This document shows positions 8,925 to 16,292 of a stretch of 64,000 nucleotides of DNA, in pieces (position 1 is the first letter of the stretch; each line of letters opens with the position of its first letter). The position numbers and the translations under genes are program-made. Location: assembly GCF_001021505.1 (NCBI RefSeq), contig NZ_LDPO01000003.1:186001-250000 (forward strand), written 5' to 3'. The DNA comes from Mycolicibacter heraklionensis. Lineage in GTDB: Bacteria; Actinomycetota; Actinomycetes; Mycobacteriales; Mycobacteriaceae. The notes under the pieces are model-generated. The model saw nothing but the letters and a program-made list of their open reading frames with translations, did not search any database and had not been told where the DNA came from.

Positions 8925-9727
8925 CGGCACTGCCATTCCGGTGCCCGCTTCTCGACGAAGGCCCGCGGCCCCTCCAGCGAATCCTCGGTGTGCAGGTTGC
9001 GTTCCCGGAACGACTCGGCGAGCATCTCCGCCTCGTGCAGCGGCAGGTCCAAGCCCTTGAGGATCGCCAGCCGGGTACCGCGCACTGCCAGCGGCGCGTT
9101 GGAGTTCAAGACGTCGGCGATCTCGTGAGCGCGCTCGAGCAGCCGGTCGTGTTCCACCACCTCGCTGATCATGCCGAGGTCGTAGGCTCGTTGAGCGTCC
9201 ATCCGCTCGTGCTTGCCCATCATGGCCATCCGCAGCGCGATCGAGCGGGGCAGCACCCGGGCCAACCGGACCACTTCGCGCCCGGCGACCAGGCCGATCG
9301 AGACGTGCGGGTCGAAGAACGTCGCGCGGTCCGAGGCGATCACGATGTCGCAGGTGGTCACCCAGTCCAGTCCTGCGCCGCAACAGATCCCGTTGATGGC
9401 CGCCAGCACGGGTTTGGCCATCGTCCGGAACGGGGGAGTGCCCTCCTGCGGAGCCTCCCACTGCTCGTAGGTGGACAGATACGGCCGTTCATTGATCACC
9501 TTGCCGTCGCCGGGGATCTCCTTGACGTCGGCTCCGGTGCAGAACGCCCGCCCGTTGCCGGTGACGATGACCACCCACACCGCCTCGTCGCTCTCGGCCT
9601 CGGCATAGGCGGCGCGCAGTTCGGTGACCATGTGCGGGCTCAGCGCGTTGAGCGCCTCAGGACGGTTCAGTGTGATCGTGGCGGTGTGCCCGCGCACGTC
9701 GTAGTCGATGGTGTCGAACGTCGGCAT
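8921..9727 (-). CDS. Enoyl-CoA hydratase/isomerase family protein (crotonase)
   Basis: A 268-aa crotonase-fold protein. The start at 9727 is preceded by an AGGGA site about six bases upstream and lies 17 bases after the previous gene's stop. CoA and oxyanion motifs are AFCTGADVKEIPG and NGICCGAGLDW. The position of the first catalytic Glu is Asp and the second is His (FFDPHVSIG), the same pattern as its downstream paralogue, which supports duplication and a shared non-classical chemistry. The C-terminus ends in the usual FVEKRAPEW helix. Likely acts on an acyl-CoA intermediate of the island. Confidence 0.87.
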   Translation of the reverse strand: MPTFDTIDYDVRGHTATITLNRPEALNALSPHMVTELRAAYAEAESDEAVWVVIVTGNGRAFCTGADVKEIPGDGKVINERPYLSTYEQWEAPQEGTPPFRTMAKPVLAAINGICCGAGLDWVTTCDIVIASDRATFFDPHVSIGLVAGREVVRLARVLPRSIALRMAMMGKHERMDAQRAYDLGMISEVVEHDRLLERAHEIADVLNSNAPLAVRGTRLAILKGLDLPLHEAEMLAESFRERNLHTEDSLEGPRAFVEKRAPEWQCR

Positions 9728-9744
9728 GGCCGATCCCTTTCCTG

Positions 9745-10584
9745 TCAGCGGCCGGTGAAGCCAGGCGGGCGCCGCTGCGCAAACGCGGCCAATCCCTCTT
9801 TGAAATCTCCTGTACGGCAGCTGAGCTCGAGATTGAACAGCTCCTGGGTCAGGGATTGTTGCAGCGTTGCCTGCTGTCCGTAATGGAGCGCTTGCTTGGT
9901 CAGACCGATCGCTACCGTAGGTCCCTGCGCCAAGGCGGCCAACAGTTCTTCGGTGGCGGAGTCCACGTCCGCCGGCGCCACCGCCTGGTGGATCAGCCCC
10001 CAGTCCTGCGCGGATGCGCCACTGACCTGCTCGCCGAGCAGCAACATGCGTCGGGCCCGCGCCAGCCCCACCAGACGCGGCAGCAGCCAGGTCGATCCCG
10101 AGTCGGGACTGAAGCCGCGCGCCACAAACGGCTCCCAGAACACCGCGTCGGTGGCGGCCACGGTGAAGTCGGCGGCCAGCGCCAGGTTGCAGCCCAGGCC
10201 CACCGCCCAACCGCGCACGCTGCACACCACCGGCAGCTGGATGGTGTGGATCAGTTCGATCACCCGGTGCGCGGCGTGCGGGATGCGGCGCACCAGATCG
10301 CCGGTACGGGGTCGTTGGTCGCCGGCATTGGTGGCCACCCAGTCGGCGCCCGCGCAGAAGTCATCACCGGCGCCCCGGATATGGATGGCGCGCAACGTGT
10401 CGTCGCTCGCCGCCTCGGTCAAGGCCGTGACCAGTGCAGCGGTCATCGACGAGCTCAGGCAATTCCGGCGATCCGGACGCGCCAAGGTCAGCCGGAGCAG
10501 CGCGCCGTCACGCAGCGCCGTCACCGCACCGTCGGGCGCGGAGCCGGACCCGGAATCGGGGGAGTCGGCCACGGTGGTGTCCAC
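9745..10584 (-). CDS. Enoyl-CoA hydratase/isomerase family protein (crotonase), first gene of operon
   Basis: A 279-aa crotonase with an N-terminal polar extension of about 20 residues (Ser/Asp/Gly-rich). Oxyanion motifs are DFCAGADWVA and RGWAVGLGC. The classical Glu positions read Asn and Phe, but the segment GFSPDSGSTWLLPRLVG is the pattern of isomerase-type (PaaG/ECI-like) crotonases, where an Asp or Glu there is catalytic. It is therefore more likely a double-bond isomerase than a hydratase (inference). It heads the six-gene operon and starts 13 bases from a candidate operator (10597-10615) shared with the divergent hotdog gene. Confidence 0.86.
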   Translation of the reverse strand: MDTTVADSPDSGSGSAPDGAVTALRDGALLRLTLARPDRRNCLSSSMTAALVTALTEAASDDTLRAIHIRGAGDDFCAGADWVATNAGDQRPRTGDLVRRIPHAAHRVIELIHTIQLPVVCSVRGWAVGLGCNLALAADFTVAATDAVFWEPFVARGFSPDSGSTWLLPRLVGLARARRMLLLGEQVSGASAQDWGLIHQAVAPADVDSATEELLAALAQGPTVAIGLTKQALHYGQQATLQQSLTQELFNLELSCRTGDFKEGLAAFAQRRPPGFTGR

Positions 10585-10596
10585 CTTTCAACGCTA

Positions 10597-10615
10597 TATC
10601 GTGATAGCTACAGTA
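10597..10615. promoter_or_regulatory. Candidate operator, copy 1 of the 19-bp island palindrome
   Basis: TATCGTGATAGCTACAGTA matches the consensus TACTGTAA-N3-TTACAGTA at 12 of 16 defined positions. It sits in the 68-bp divergent gap between the crotonase/ligase operon (minus) and the hotdog gene (plus). An overlapping inverted repeat (ATAGC, eight bases, GCTAT) is also present. Confidence 0.45.
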
Positions 10616-10652
10616 GGCTATACGATTAACGCGGTTCGGCGGAGAAAGGCCT

Positions 10653-11345
10653 ATGGCGGACGGTTCGGGGAACTCAGTGATTTCGACCGGCGACGCCGCC
10701 CGTTTCGGCGAGCTGCCGCTGGCGCAGACCGTCGCGGTGGCCGGCGCCATGCGGCGCCTGACCGGGCTGCTGCTCGCGTTGGAGCATCCGCATCCGGCGG
10801 TGGACGACATGCTGACGCGGTTCAGCGACTGGGAGCGGCAACTGGCCGCCGTCGCCCCCGTCGAGGCGATGCCCCGCCTGGAGGATGCCGACGGCCAGGG
10901 CGGTCGGGTCTACCTGGCGCACGCATTCGACGTCGGGTCGTTCAATCCTTGCTTCCCGGAGTATCGCTTCGATCACCTCGATGGTGAGACCGCCTCGGGT
11001 ACAGTCACTTTCCCGCTGCCCTACGAAGGTCCGCCGGGGCTGGTACACGGCGGCTTTCTCGGGGTGTTCTTCGACTGCGTGACTCAGCATCAGAGCTGTG
11101 CGGCCGGCTCGGCCGGGCGAACCCGCTCACTGCTGGTCACCTACCGGCGCCCGACGCCGATTCTCACCGAGCTGGACTTCGACATCGTGCGAGCCGAGGT
11201 GGAGCGGGGCATCGCCTCCACCGCGCGACTTCTCCATCACGGCGAACTGCTGTGCACCGGCGAGGTCACCACCGCCGCGGCGCCGCCGAACAAATTGAGT
11301 GCCATTCGATTCGGCCGCAGACAGGATGAGGAGTCCCACCGATGA
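10653..11345 (+). CDS. Hotdog-fold thioesterase-like protein
   Basis: A 230-aa protein with a GGAGAAAGG site upstream of its ATG. The central motif GLVHGGFLGVFFDCVTQH is the hotdog-domain signature of PaaI/acyl-CoA thioesterase-like proteins (the HGG..D pattern), preceded by a longer N-terminal region of about 110 residues. It would hydrolyse or bind acyl-CoA, but enzymatic activity is not certain. The gene overlaps the next crotonase by ATGA (coupled translation) and is divergent from the crotonase/ligase operon. A role in releasing CoA or controlling intermediates is inference. Confidence 0.72.
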   Translation: MADGSGNSVISTGDAARFGELPLAQTVAVAGAMRRLTGLLLALEHPHPAVDDMLTRFSDWERQLAAVAPVEAMPRLEDADGQGGRVYLAHAFDVGSFNPCFPEYRFDHLDGETASGTVTFPLPYEGPPGLVHGGFLGVFFDCVTQHQSCAAGSAGRTRSLLVTYRRPTPILTELDFDIVRAEVERGIASTARLLHHGELLCTGEVTTAAAPPNKLSAIRFGRRQDEESHR

Positions 11346-12229
11346 GCGCTGCCGAGACCACCGACGACCGGGTGCTCTTCGATGTCGATCCCGACGGGCG
11401 CATCGCCACCATCACGCTGAACAATCCCGGCCGGCGTAACTCCTACGATGCCGCCATGCGCGACGCGGTCGCCCGCTGCCTGGACCGGGTCGCCGAGGAC
11501 GACGATCTGGTCGTGGTGCTGCTGCGTGGCGCCGAGGGAGTGTTCAGCACCGGGGCCGACATGAACAACGCCTACGGCTGGTACGGCGAGCGCGGGGAGG
11601 CTCCGCAGCCGGCGGCCAAGGGCAGGCCCAGCCAACGGCGCCGGCTTACCGTGGACCGCAAATCTTTCGGCTTCTACCACAATCTGATGGGCTTCCCGAA
11701 AGTCACGGTCGGTGAGATCAGCGGGTACGCGCTCGGCGGCGGTTTCGAGATGGCGCTGATGACCGACCTCTCGGTGATCGCGCGGGACACCAAGATCGGT
11801 ATGCCCGCGACGCGGTTTCTGGGCCCAGCCCTGGGCAGCCTGCACATGTTCTTTCATCGCCTCGGCCCCGTGCTGGCGCGGCGACTGCTGCTGACCGGCG
11901 ACATCATCGAGGCCGCCGCGGTCGAGCATCTGGGTGTGTTCACCGAGACGTGCGACCCGGCGGCGGTGACGGCACGGGCACGGTACTGGGCGTGCAAGGC
12001 GGCGAAGATGCCCGCCGACGGGGTGGTCATCGCCAAGGAGGCGTTCCGGCTGGTCGAGCAGAGCCAGGCGTATCAGGGCGAAGAGGTGGCCAGCTATCTA
12101 TTTCACGCCTACGGCACCAACCTGCAGTTCGCACCGGGAGAGTTCAACTTCGTCAAGACCCGGGCGCAGCACGGAACTAAGGAGGCGTTCCGGCTGCGTG
12201 ACGAGCACTTTCACGTACCGGAGCCGTAA
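11342..12229 (+). CDS. Enoyl-CoA hydratase/isomerase family protein
   Basis: A 295-aa crotonase. The oxyanion motifs are VFSTGADMNNAYGW and SGYALGGGFEMALMTD. The first classical Glu (GGGFE) is present, while the second position is Ala/Thr (IGMPATRFLG). Residues about 80-110 form a longer loop than usual, rich in Arg and Lys. It overlaps the hotdog gene by ATGA, forming a two-gene operon that may continue into the thiolase 66 bases downstream. A hydratase or isomerase role in beta-oxidation is likely. Confidence 0.85.
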   Translation: MSAAETTDDRVLFDVDPDGRIATITLNNPGRRNSYDAAMRDAVARCLDRVAEDDDLVVVLLRGAEGVFSTGADMNNAYGWYGERGEAPQPAAKGRPSQRRRLTVDRKSFGFYHNLMGFPKVTVGEISGYALGGGFEMALMTDLSVIARDTKIGMPATRFLGPALGSLHMFFHRLGPVLARRLLLTGDIIEAAAVEHLGVFTETCDPAAVTARARYWACKAAKMPADGVVIAKEAFRLVEQSQAYQGEEVASYLFHAYGTNLQFAPGEFNFVKTRAQHGTKEAFRLRDEHFHVPEP

Positions 12230-12295
12230 GGCGGGTGGGTCCAGCAGGAACATCGTTAGCTTTACAAATCAGTCGAATAATGTAAGGTCGGAAAA

Positions 12296-13471
12296 ATGCC
12301 TACACCTGTCATTGTCGGTGCTGTTCGCACGGCCATCGGACGTTCGTTCAAGGGGACACTGGTCAACACGCCCCCGGAGACCCTGATCACCACGGTGCTG
12401 CCCGAGGTGGTGCGGCGGTCCGGCGTCGAGCCGACCGAGATCGACGACATCATCTTCGCCGAATCCCACTACGGCGGCGGCGATCTCGCCCGCTATGCGG
12501 CAGCCGCCTGCGGCATGGAGTCGGTACCCGGCCAGTCGGTCAACCGGCACTGTGCCGGCAGCCTGACCGCGATCGGCAACGCCTCCGCGCAGATCGGTTC
12601 CGGGATGGAGCGGGTGCTGATCGCCGGCGGTGTGCAGTCGCTGTCGATGACGCCGCTGACGAACTGGCGCATCCCCGGCCCCGAGCTGAAGTTCGAGGAG
12701 CGCTGGATGCCGCCGACCCACCCGGAGACCCCGGATGCGCCCACCCGCGACATGTCGATCACGGTGGGGTGGAACACCGCGCAGGCCGCGGGCATCAGCC
12801 GCGAGGAGATGGACGCCTGGGCCGCGCGGTCGCATCAGCGGGCGATCGCCGCGATCGACGCCGGCAAGTTCGTCGACGAGATCATCCCGCTGAAGGTCGA
12901 ACTGCCCGACGGTTCGGTGACCGAGTTCAAGGTCGATGAGTTCCCGCGCCGTGAAACCACCGTGGAGAAACTGGCGGGCCTGAAGGTGCTGCACCCCGAG
13001 ATCGAGGGGTTCTCGATCACCGCCGGCAACAGCAGCGGCACCAACGACGCCGCGGCCGCGGTCGCGCTGGTCGACTCCGACTACGCCCGCGATAAGGGCC
13101 TGACCGTGATGGGAACCGTCAAAGCCTGGGGCTCGGTCGGTGTTGCGCCCCGCGACACCGGGCTCGGCGGCGTCAAGGTGATCGGCAAGGTACTGCAGCG
13201 GGCCGGACTGTCCGTCGGCGACGTCGCGCTGTGGGAGATCAACGAGGCCTTCGCCTCGGTGCCGATCGCGGCGTGCAAGGAATACGGCATCGACGAAGAG
13301 CTGGTGAACTTCTCCGGCAGCGGCTGCAGCCTCGGTCACCCGATCGCCGCATCCGGTGCCCGGATGGTGACCACCCTGCTCTACGAACTGAAGCGGCGCG
13401 GCGGCGGCATCGGTGTGGCTGCCATGTGCGCCGGTGGCGGCCAGGGCGGCGCGGTGGTGATCGAGGTCTAG
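12296..13471 (+). CDS. Acetyl-CoA acetyltransferase (thiolase)
   Basis: A 391-aa full-length thiolase. It carries the acyl-accepting Cys86 in SVNRHCAGS, the NEAFASVP motif, the His motif in GCSLGHPIAASG, and the C-terminal Cys in MCAGGGQGG, so all catalytic residues are present. It should cleave a 3-ketoacyl-CoA to acetyl-CoA plus a shortened acyl-CoA, the terminal beta-oxidation step. A half-copy of the island operator motif (TAATGTAA at 12278-12285), paired loosely with TTTACA at 12261, lies just before the ATG, so the gene may have its own regulated promoter. Confidence 0.92.
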   Translation: MPTPVIVGAVRTAIGRSFKGTLVNTPPETLITTVLPEVVRRSGVEPTEIDDIIFAESHYGGGDLARYAAAACGMESVPGQSVNRHCAGSLTAIGNASAQIGSGMERVLIAGGVQSLSMTPLTNWRIPGPELKFEERWMPPTHPETPDAPTRDMSITVGWNTAQAAGISREEMDAWAARSHQRAIAAIDAGKFVDEIIPLKVELPDGSVTEFKVDEFPRRETTVEKLAGLKVLHPEIEGFSITAGNSSGTNDAAAAVALVDSDYARDKGLTVMGTVKAWGSVGVAPRDTGLGGVKVIGKVLQRAGLSVGDVALWEINEAFASVPIAACKEYGIDEELVNFSGSGCSLGHPIAASGARMVTTLLYELKRRGGGIGVAAMCAGGGQGGAVVIEV

Positions 13472-13483
13472 CCCGGCCAGACC

Positions 13484-13577
13484 CCATAGGGATAGTCGCC
13501 CGCCCTTGCGCGACAAATTGCAGCGGGCCTGTCCACGCGGTCGCAGTTGTCGCTCAAAGCCGGCCAACTGCCCTATT
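13484..13577. terminator. Nested inverted repeat between convergent genes
   Basis: Two nested imperfect inverted repeats lie between the thiolase and the toxin gene. The inner pair is GCGACAAATTGC (13510-13521) with GCAGTTGTCGC (13543-13553). The outer pair is CATAGGGATAG (from 13485) with CTATTCCCTAAG (to about 13582). This is consistent with a bidirectional transcription end or RNA structure; there is no U-tract. Confidence 0.4.
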
Positions 13578-13632
13578 CCCTAAGCCGACCTATGCCTGAC
13601 TAAGCGAGCCGCCCGGCTCTGGCGGGCCTGGT

Positions 13633-14022
13633 TCATGCTGCGAGGGTTGGAGTGATAGCTGCACCGACGATCTTCGCGTCACGGGTGGCGATAGTCAGAT
13701 TGCGGCGTAATGCCTGCGCGACAATGATGCGGTCGAACGGGTCACGGTGTTCCCACGGAAGCCGGCCGGCAAGGATCGCGTCAGCGGAGTCGATCGCCAG
13801 CTCGGTGCTGCTCATGTCGGCGACGACGTCCGTCCAGGTCGACAGCAGAGCCGCACCGTCGAGGCGGCCCAGCCGCGTCTTGGTCGCGATTTCCCATGCC
13901 GAGGCAGCGGTGACCCAGATGGAGGTTCCCGGGTCGGACAGGATCGCGAGCGCTTCGGCTTCCAGGCGCGACGGCTTGCTCACCAGCCAAAGCAGCGTGT
14001 GGGTATCGAGCAGGATATTCAC
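13633..14022 (-). CDS. VapC-type PIN-domain toxin
   Basis: A 129-aa PIN-domain ribonuclease, normal length for VapC. The acidic active-site residues are visible: Asp in LLDTHTLLW (residues 4-12), Glu in SAWEIATK (about residue 43), and Asp in HRDPFDRII and ATRDAKI near the C-terminus. It should cleave RNA when free of antitoxin. The start overlaps the antitoxin stop by ATGA, the usual order with antitoxin first. The pair sits between the thiolase and the TetR regulator and has no obvious metabolic link to the island. Confidence 0.9.
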   Translation of the reverse strand: MNILLDTHTLLWLVSKPSRLEAEALAILSDPGTSIWVTAASAWEIATKTRLGRLDGAALLSTWTDVVADMSSTELAIDSADAILAGRLPWEHRDPFDRIIVAQALRRNLTIATRDAKIVGAAITPTLAA

Positions 14023-14252
14023 GCCTCGACGTCTTCCCAGGCCGCGAGTTCTGCTGCCGGCAGCGCGTCGTCGAAGTCGTCGGGCACGACGAGGCGCGGC
14101 AGCTGGCCGAACCTGCGCGGGACGGCCGTGATTGGTATGAGCTGCGCGACGGGCTGGCCATGGTTGGTGATGGTGAACGACGCACCGGCCTTGACGTCAT
14201 TCAAGAGCCGGTTGAGCTGATTTTTGGCGTCCGTGCTGCTGATCGTCTCCAC
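14019..14252 (-). CDS. Phd/YefM-type antitoxin
   Basis: A 77-aa protein starting METISSTDAKNQLNRLLNDV, the DNA-binding N-terminal pattern of the Phd/YefM antitoxin family, followed by FTITNHGQPVAQLIP. The acidic C-terminal part (VVPDDFDDALPAAELAAWED) is the expected toxin-neutralising region. Translationally coupled to the PIN toxin gene. Probably autoregulated with the toxin through the small palindrome upstream of its ATG. Confidence 0.9.
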   Translation of the reverse strand: METISSTDAKNQLNRLLNDVKAGASFTITNHGQPVAQLIPITAVPRRFGQLPRLVVPDDFDDALPAAELAAWEDVEA

Positions 14253-14262
14253 GGAAAGTATG

Positions 14263-14275
14263 GTAGCCGCGCTAC
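14263..14275. promoter_or_regulatory. Candidate toxin-antitoxin operator
   Basis: GTAGC-CGC-GCTAC is a perfect 5-3-5 inverted repeat ending 11 bases before the antitoxin ATG. The position fits autoregulation by the antitoxin or complex; this is inference from location and symmetry only. Confidence 0.35.
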
Positions 14276-14303
14276 GCGGGTCGCGCTAGCGGCACTAGCG
14301 CGA

Positions 14304-15053
14304 TTAGCGAGCCCCGGCCGAATTGCCCGCGCGACGCCGCGCCGGCTTGGTGTTCTTCTCGATGAGCCGTTCGGCGTGATCAAGGATGCAGTTGAGGCCG
14401 TATTCGAAGTTGGCATCGTCGGCCGCGCCGACCCGATGGCCCTGCCGAGTGGTCTCTGCAAGCAGTGGGGTCACAGCCGGGTCGATGACCAGCGCCTCCT
14501 CGAAATCGGACGGCCCCTCGGCGTCCGACGCCCGGTTCTTCTCGTACAGGCGCTGCAGCACCACCGACCCGCGGATGTGCACCGAGACCGCCGAATAGGT
14601 GTCGAAGGCGTCCTGCGGCGATAGGCCGGCCTCCACCAGGCTGGCGATCGCGCGCTCCACCTCCCGGACACCGAGCTGTGCGGCCCGCGAGCTCAGTGCG
14701 GCCCGAATCAGGATGAGATCGCACAAGATCGGGTTGCCCAGAAACGTCGACCGCATGCTGTGCGCGTGGTTGCTCAACGTCTGGCGCCAGTCCTTGGCCT
14801 CCACGTACGGGGTGGCGAACGTGTACTGGCGCAGGGCCCGGGTTGTCATCGCGTTGAGCAGGTCGTCCTTCTTGCGGAAGTACCAGTAGATGCTCGTCAC
14901 GCCGACGCCGAGATGTTTACCCAGCAACGGCATGCTCAGGTTGTCGACCCCGATCTGTTCGGCGAGCTCGAACGCGCCGTCGATGATGTCGTCAGGGTTG
15001 ATCGATCCGCGTTCGCGCCGTTGCCGCTTCTCGGCGACTGGCTGCTTTGCCAC
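14304..15053 (-). CDS. TetR/AcrR-family transcriptional regulator, candidate island regulator
   Basis: A 249-aa regulator with a GTG start, preceded by GGAGG eight bases upstream. The N-terminal HTH (about residues 20-70) reads DIIDGAFELAEQIGVDNLSM, with SIYWYFRKKDDLL as recognition helix and tail, typical of TetR. The C-terminal ligand domain is about 170 aa and would bind a small molecule, perhaps a pathway acyl-CoA (inference from the context, as for KstR/KstR2). Its own promoter region holds a copy of the 19-bp palindrome (15159-15177) that recurs across the island, so it is the best candidate in the window for the protein that reads that site. Confidence 0.88.
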   Translation of the reverse strand: MAKQPVAEKRQRRERGSINPDDIIDGAFELAEQIGVDNLSMPLLGKHLGVGVTSIYWYFRKKDDLLNAMTTRALRQYTFATPYVEAKDWRQTLSNHAHSMRSTFLGNPILCDLILIRAALSSRAAQLGVREVERAIASLVEAGLSPQDAFDTYSAVSVHIRGSVVLQRLYEKNRASDAEGPSDFEEALVIDPAVTPLLAETTRQGHRVGAADDANFEYGLNCILDHAERLIEKNTKPARRRAGNSAGAR

Positions 15054-15158
15054 TGCGGGTACCTCCAGTTCTGGTCGACACGGCCGGACTCGTCGCCGTT
15101 AAACCTAGCCGTTAAACCTACCTGTGCCCGTCGCCGCCACGGGGAATTGAGCTTCTCT

Positions 15159-15177
15159 TACTGTAAAGCATATGGTA
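15159..15177. promoter_or_regulatory. Candidate operator, copy 2 of the 19-bp island palindrome
   Basis: TACTGTAAAGCATATGGTA: the left half is perfect and the right half is 5 of 8. It lies between the TetR gene (minus) and a crotonase gene (plus), so it could control both and give autoregulation. Embedded CTTAC...GTAAG adds symmetry. Confidence 0.5.
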
Positions 15178-15191
15178 AGTACTTTGGTAAA

Positions 15192-15204
15192 CGTTGTCAC
15201 AACG
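15192..15204. promoter_or_regulatory. Second palindrome in the TetR/crotonase divergent promoter
   Basis: CGTTGT-C-ACAACG is a perfect 13-bp palindrome 15 bases before the GTG of the crotonase. It differs from the island consensus, so a different protein may bind it, or it may be chance. Confidence 0.3.
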
Positions 15205-15219
15205 CCTGAAGGGTGAGTC

Positions 15220-15981
15220 GTGTCCGATGCGGTACTCCGCGAGCGTCGCGGTCGAATTCTCGTCATCACGATCAACCGGCCGGAGGCCCGCAACGCAGCC
15301 AATAAGGCGGTTGCCGAGGGACTGGCTGCCGCCTGCGACGAACTCGACGACACCCCCGAACTGTCGGTCGGGGTGCTCACGGGAGCCGGCGGCAATTTCT
15401 GCGCGGGCATGGACCTCAAGGCGTTCGCGGCCGGGGAATTGGCGTATGTCCCGGGGCGCGGGCTCGGCTTCACCGAGCGCCCGCCGCGCAAGCCGCTCAT
15501 CTCCGCGGTCGAGGGTCACGCGGTGGCCGGTGGCACCGAGCTGGTGCTGGCCACCGACCTCGTGGTAGCCGCCAAGGACGCGAAATTCGGTATCCCGGAA
15601 GTCAAGCGGGGCCTGGTGGCGGCCGGCGGTGGTCTGTTGCGGTTGCCGCACCGCATTCCCTATCAGAAGGCGCTCGAGTTGGCTCTGACCGGCGAGAGTT
15701 TTACCGCCGATCAGGGTGCCCAGTGGGGATTCGTCAACGTGCTTACCGAACCGGGCGAAGCGTTGGACGGGGCCATCGCCTTGGCCGAGCGGATCACCGC
15801 GAACGGTCCGTTGGCTGTCGCGGTGACCAAGGAGATCATGGTGAAGGCGGCAAGCTGGAGCCCAGACGAGATGTGGCGCAAGCAAAATGAACTGATCGCG
15901 CCGGTATTCGCCTCACAGGACGCCAAGGAAGGCGCCATCGCGTTCGCTGAGAAGCGCGCACCGAACTGGACCGGCGCCTGA
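15220..15981 (+). CDS. Enoyl-CoA hydratase (classical crotonase)
   Basis: A 253-aa crotonase with a GTG start. Both classical catalytic Glu are present by eye alignment: AVAGGTELVLATD and FGIPEVKRG, together with the oxyanion motif NFCAGMDLK. It is therefore the best candidate in the window for a true syn-hydratase (EchA-type) acting on 2-enoyl-CoA. It has a short, standard C-terminus (FAEKRAPNWTG). It is divergent from the TetR gene across a promoter with candidate operators. Confidence 0.9.
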   Translation: MSDAVLRERRGRILVITINRPEARNAANKAVAEGLAAACDELDDTPELSVGVLTGAGGNFCAGMDLKAFAAGELAYVPGRGLGFTERPPRKPLISAVEGHAVAGGTELVLATDLVVAAKDAKFGIPEVKRGLVAAGGGLLRLPHRIPYQKALELALTGESFTADQGAQWGFVNVLTEPGEALDGAIALAERITANGPLAVAVTKEIMVKAASWSPDEMWRKQNELIAPVFASQDAKEGAIAFAEKRAPNWTGA

Positions 15982-15984
15982 ATC

Positions 15985-16157
15985 CTGGCCCCGACCGTGG
16001 GCGCGAAGCGCGCGCCGTCGCCGGCGCTGCTGCCGGTGCCCGACGAGACCCGGTCAACGTGCCCTCACCCGGCGGTTTCGCCTCCGAGGTGCTGGTCGGC
16101 TGGATCCCTCGGCGGCTCGGGTTTTCCCTGGTCGGCAAACCGGTAATTCGCTCCTGA
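15985..16157 (+). pseudogene. Possible decayed coding remnant
   Basis: The 311-bp gap between two crotonase genes contains a coding-like stretch in two frames. One frame reads LAPTVGAKRAPSPALLPVPD. After an apparent +1 shift near 16050, another reads VNVPSPGGFASEVLVGWIPR and ends at TGA near 16157. There is no start or ribosome site. It may be the 3' end of a lost gene or chance in GC-rich DNA; I do not recognise a family. The rest of the gap holds the promoter and candidate operator of the next gene. Confidence 0.2.
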
Positions 16158-16208
16158 ACTGCTGACATGACTGTCTTTGACTGGATCGGCGCGGGTTGCA
16201 GAATGGTC

Positions 16209-16227
16209 TACTGAAAGGTATACAGTA
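16209..16227. promoter_or_regulatory. Candidate operator, copy 3 of the 19-bp island palindrome
   Basis: TACTGAAAGGTATACAGTA matches the consensus at 14 of 16 positions (7 of 8 in each half), 65 bases before the crotonase start at 16293. One of the best copies. Confidence 0.55.
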
Positions 16228-16292
16228 AGAATAATTCCAGTCGGATTTCTGACGGTCGGTCGAGGCATCCGAAGCGAGGAGGTGCGGGATCG

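Noticed and set aside
12269..13567. 433-codon minus-strand frame across the thiolase
   Set aside because: Covers a thiolase with all catalytic residues on the plus strand; the minus translation is low-complexity and Arg/Gly/Asp-rich.
14281..14310. TAGCG three times at about 9-bp spacing
   Set aside because: Short and degenerate, and the last copy is partly in the TetR stop region; treated as chance.
15190..15204. KstR-like operator (TnnAACnnGTTnnA) before the 15220 crotonase
   Set aside because: The sequence AAACGTTGTC lacks the two-base centre between AAC and GTT. The site is instead a different palindrome (CGTTGTCACAACG).
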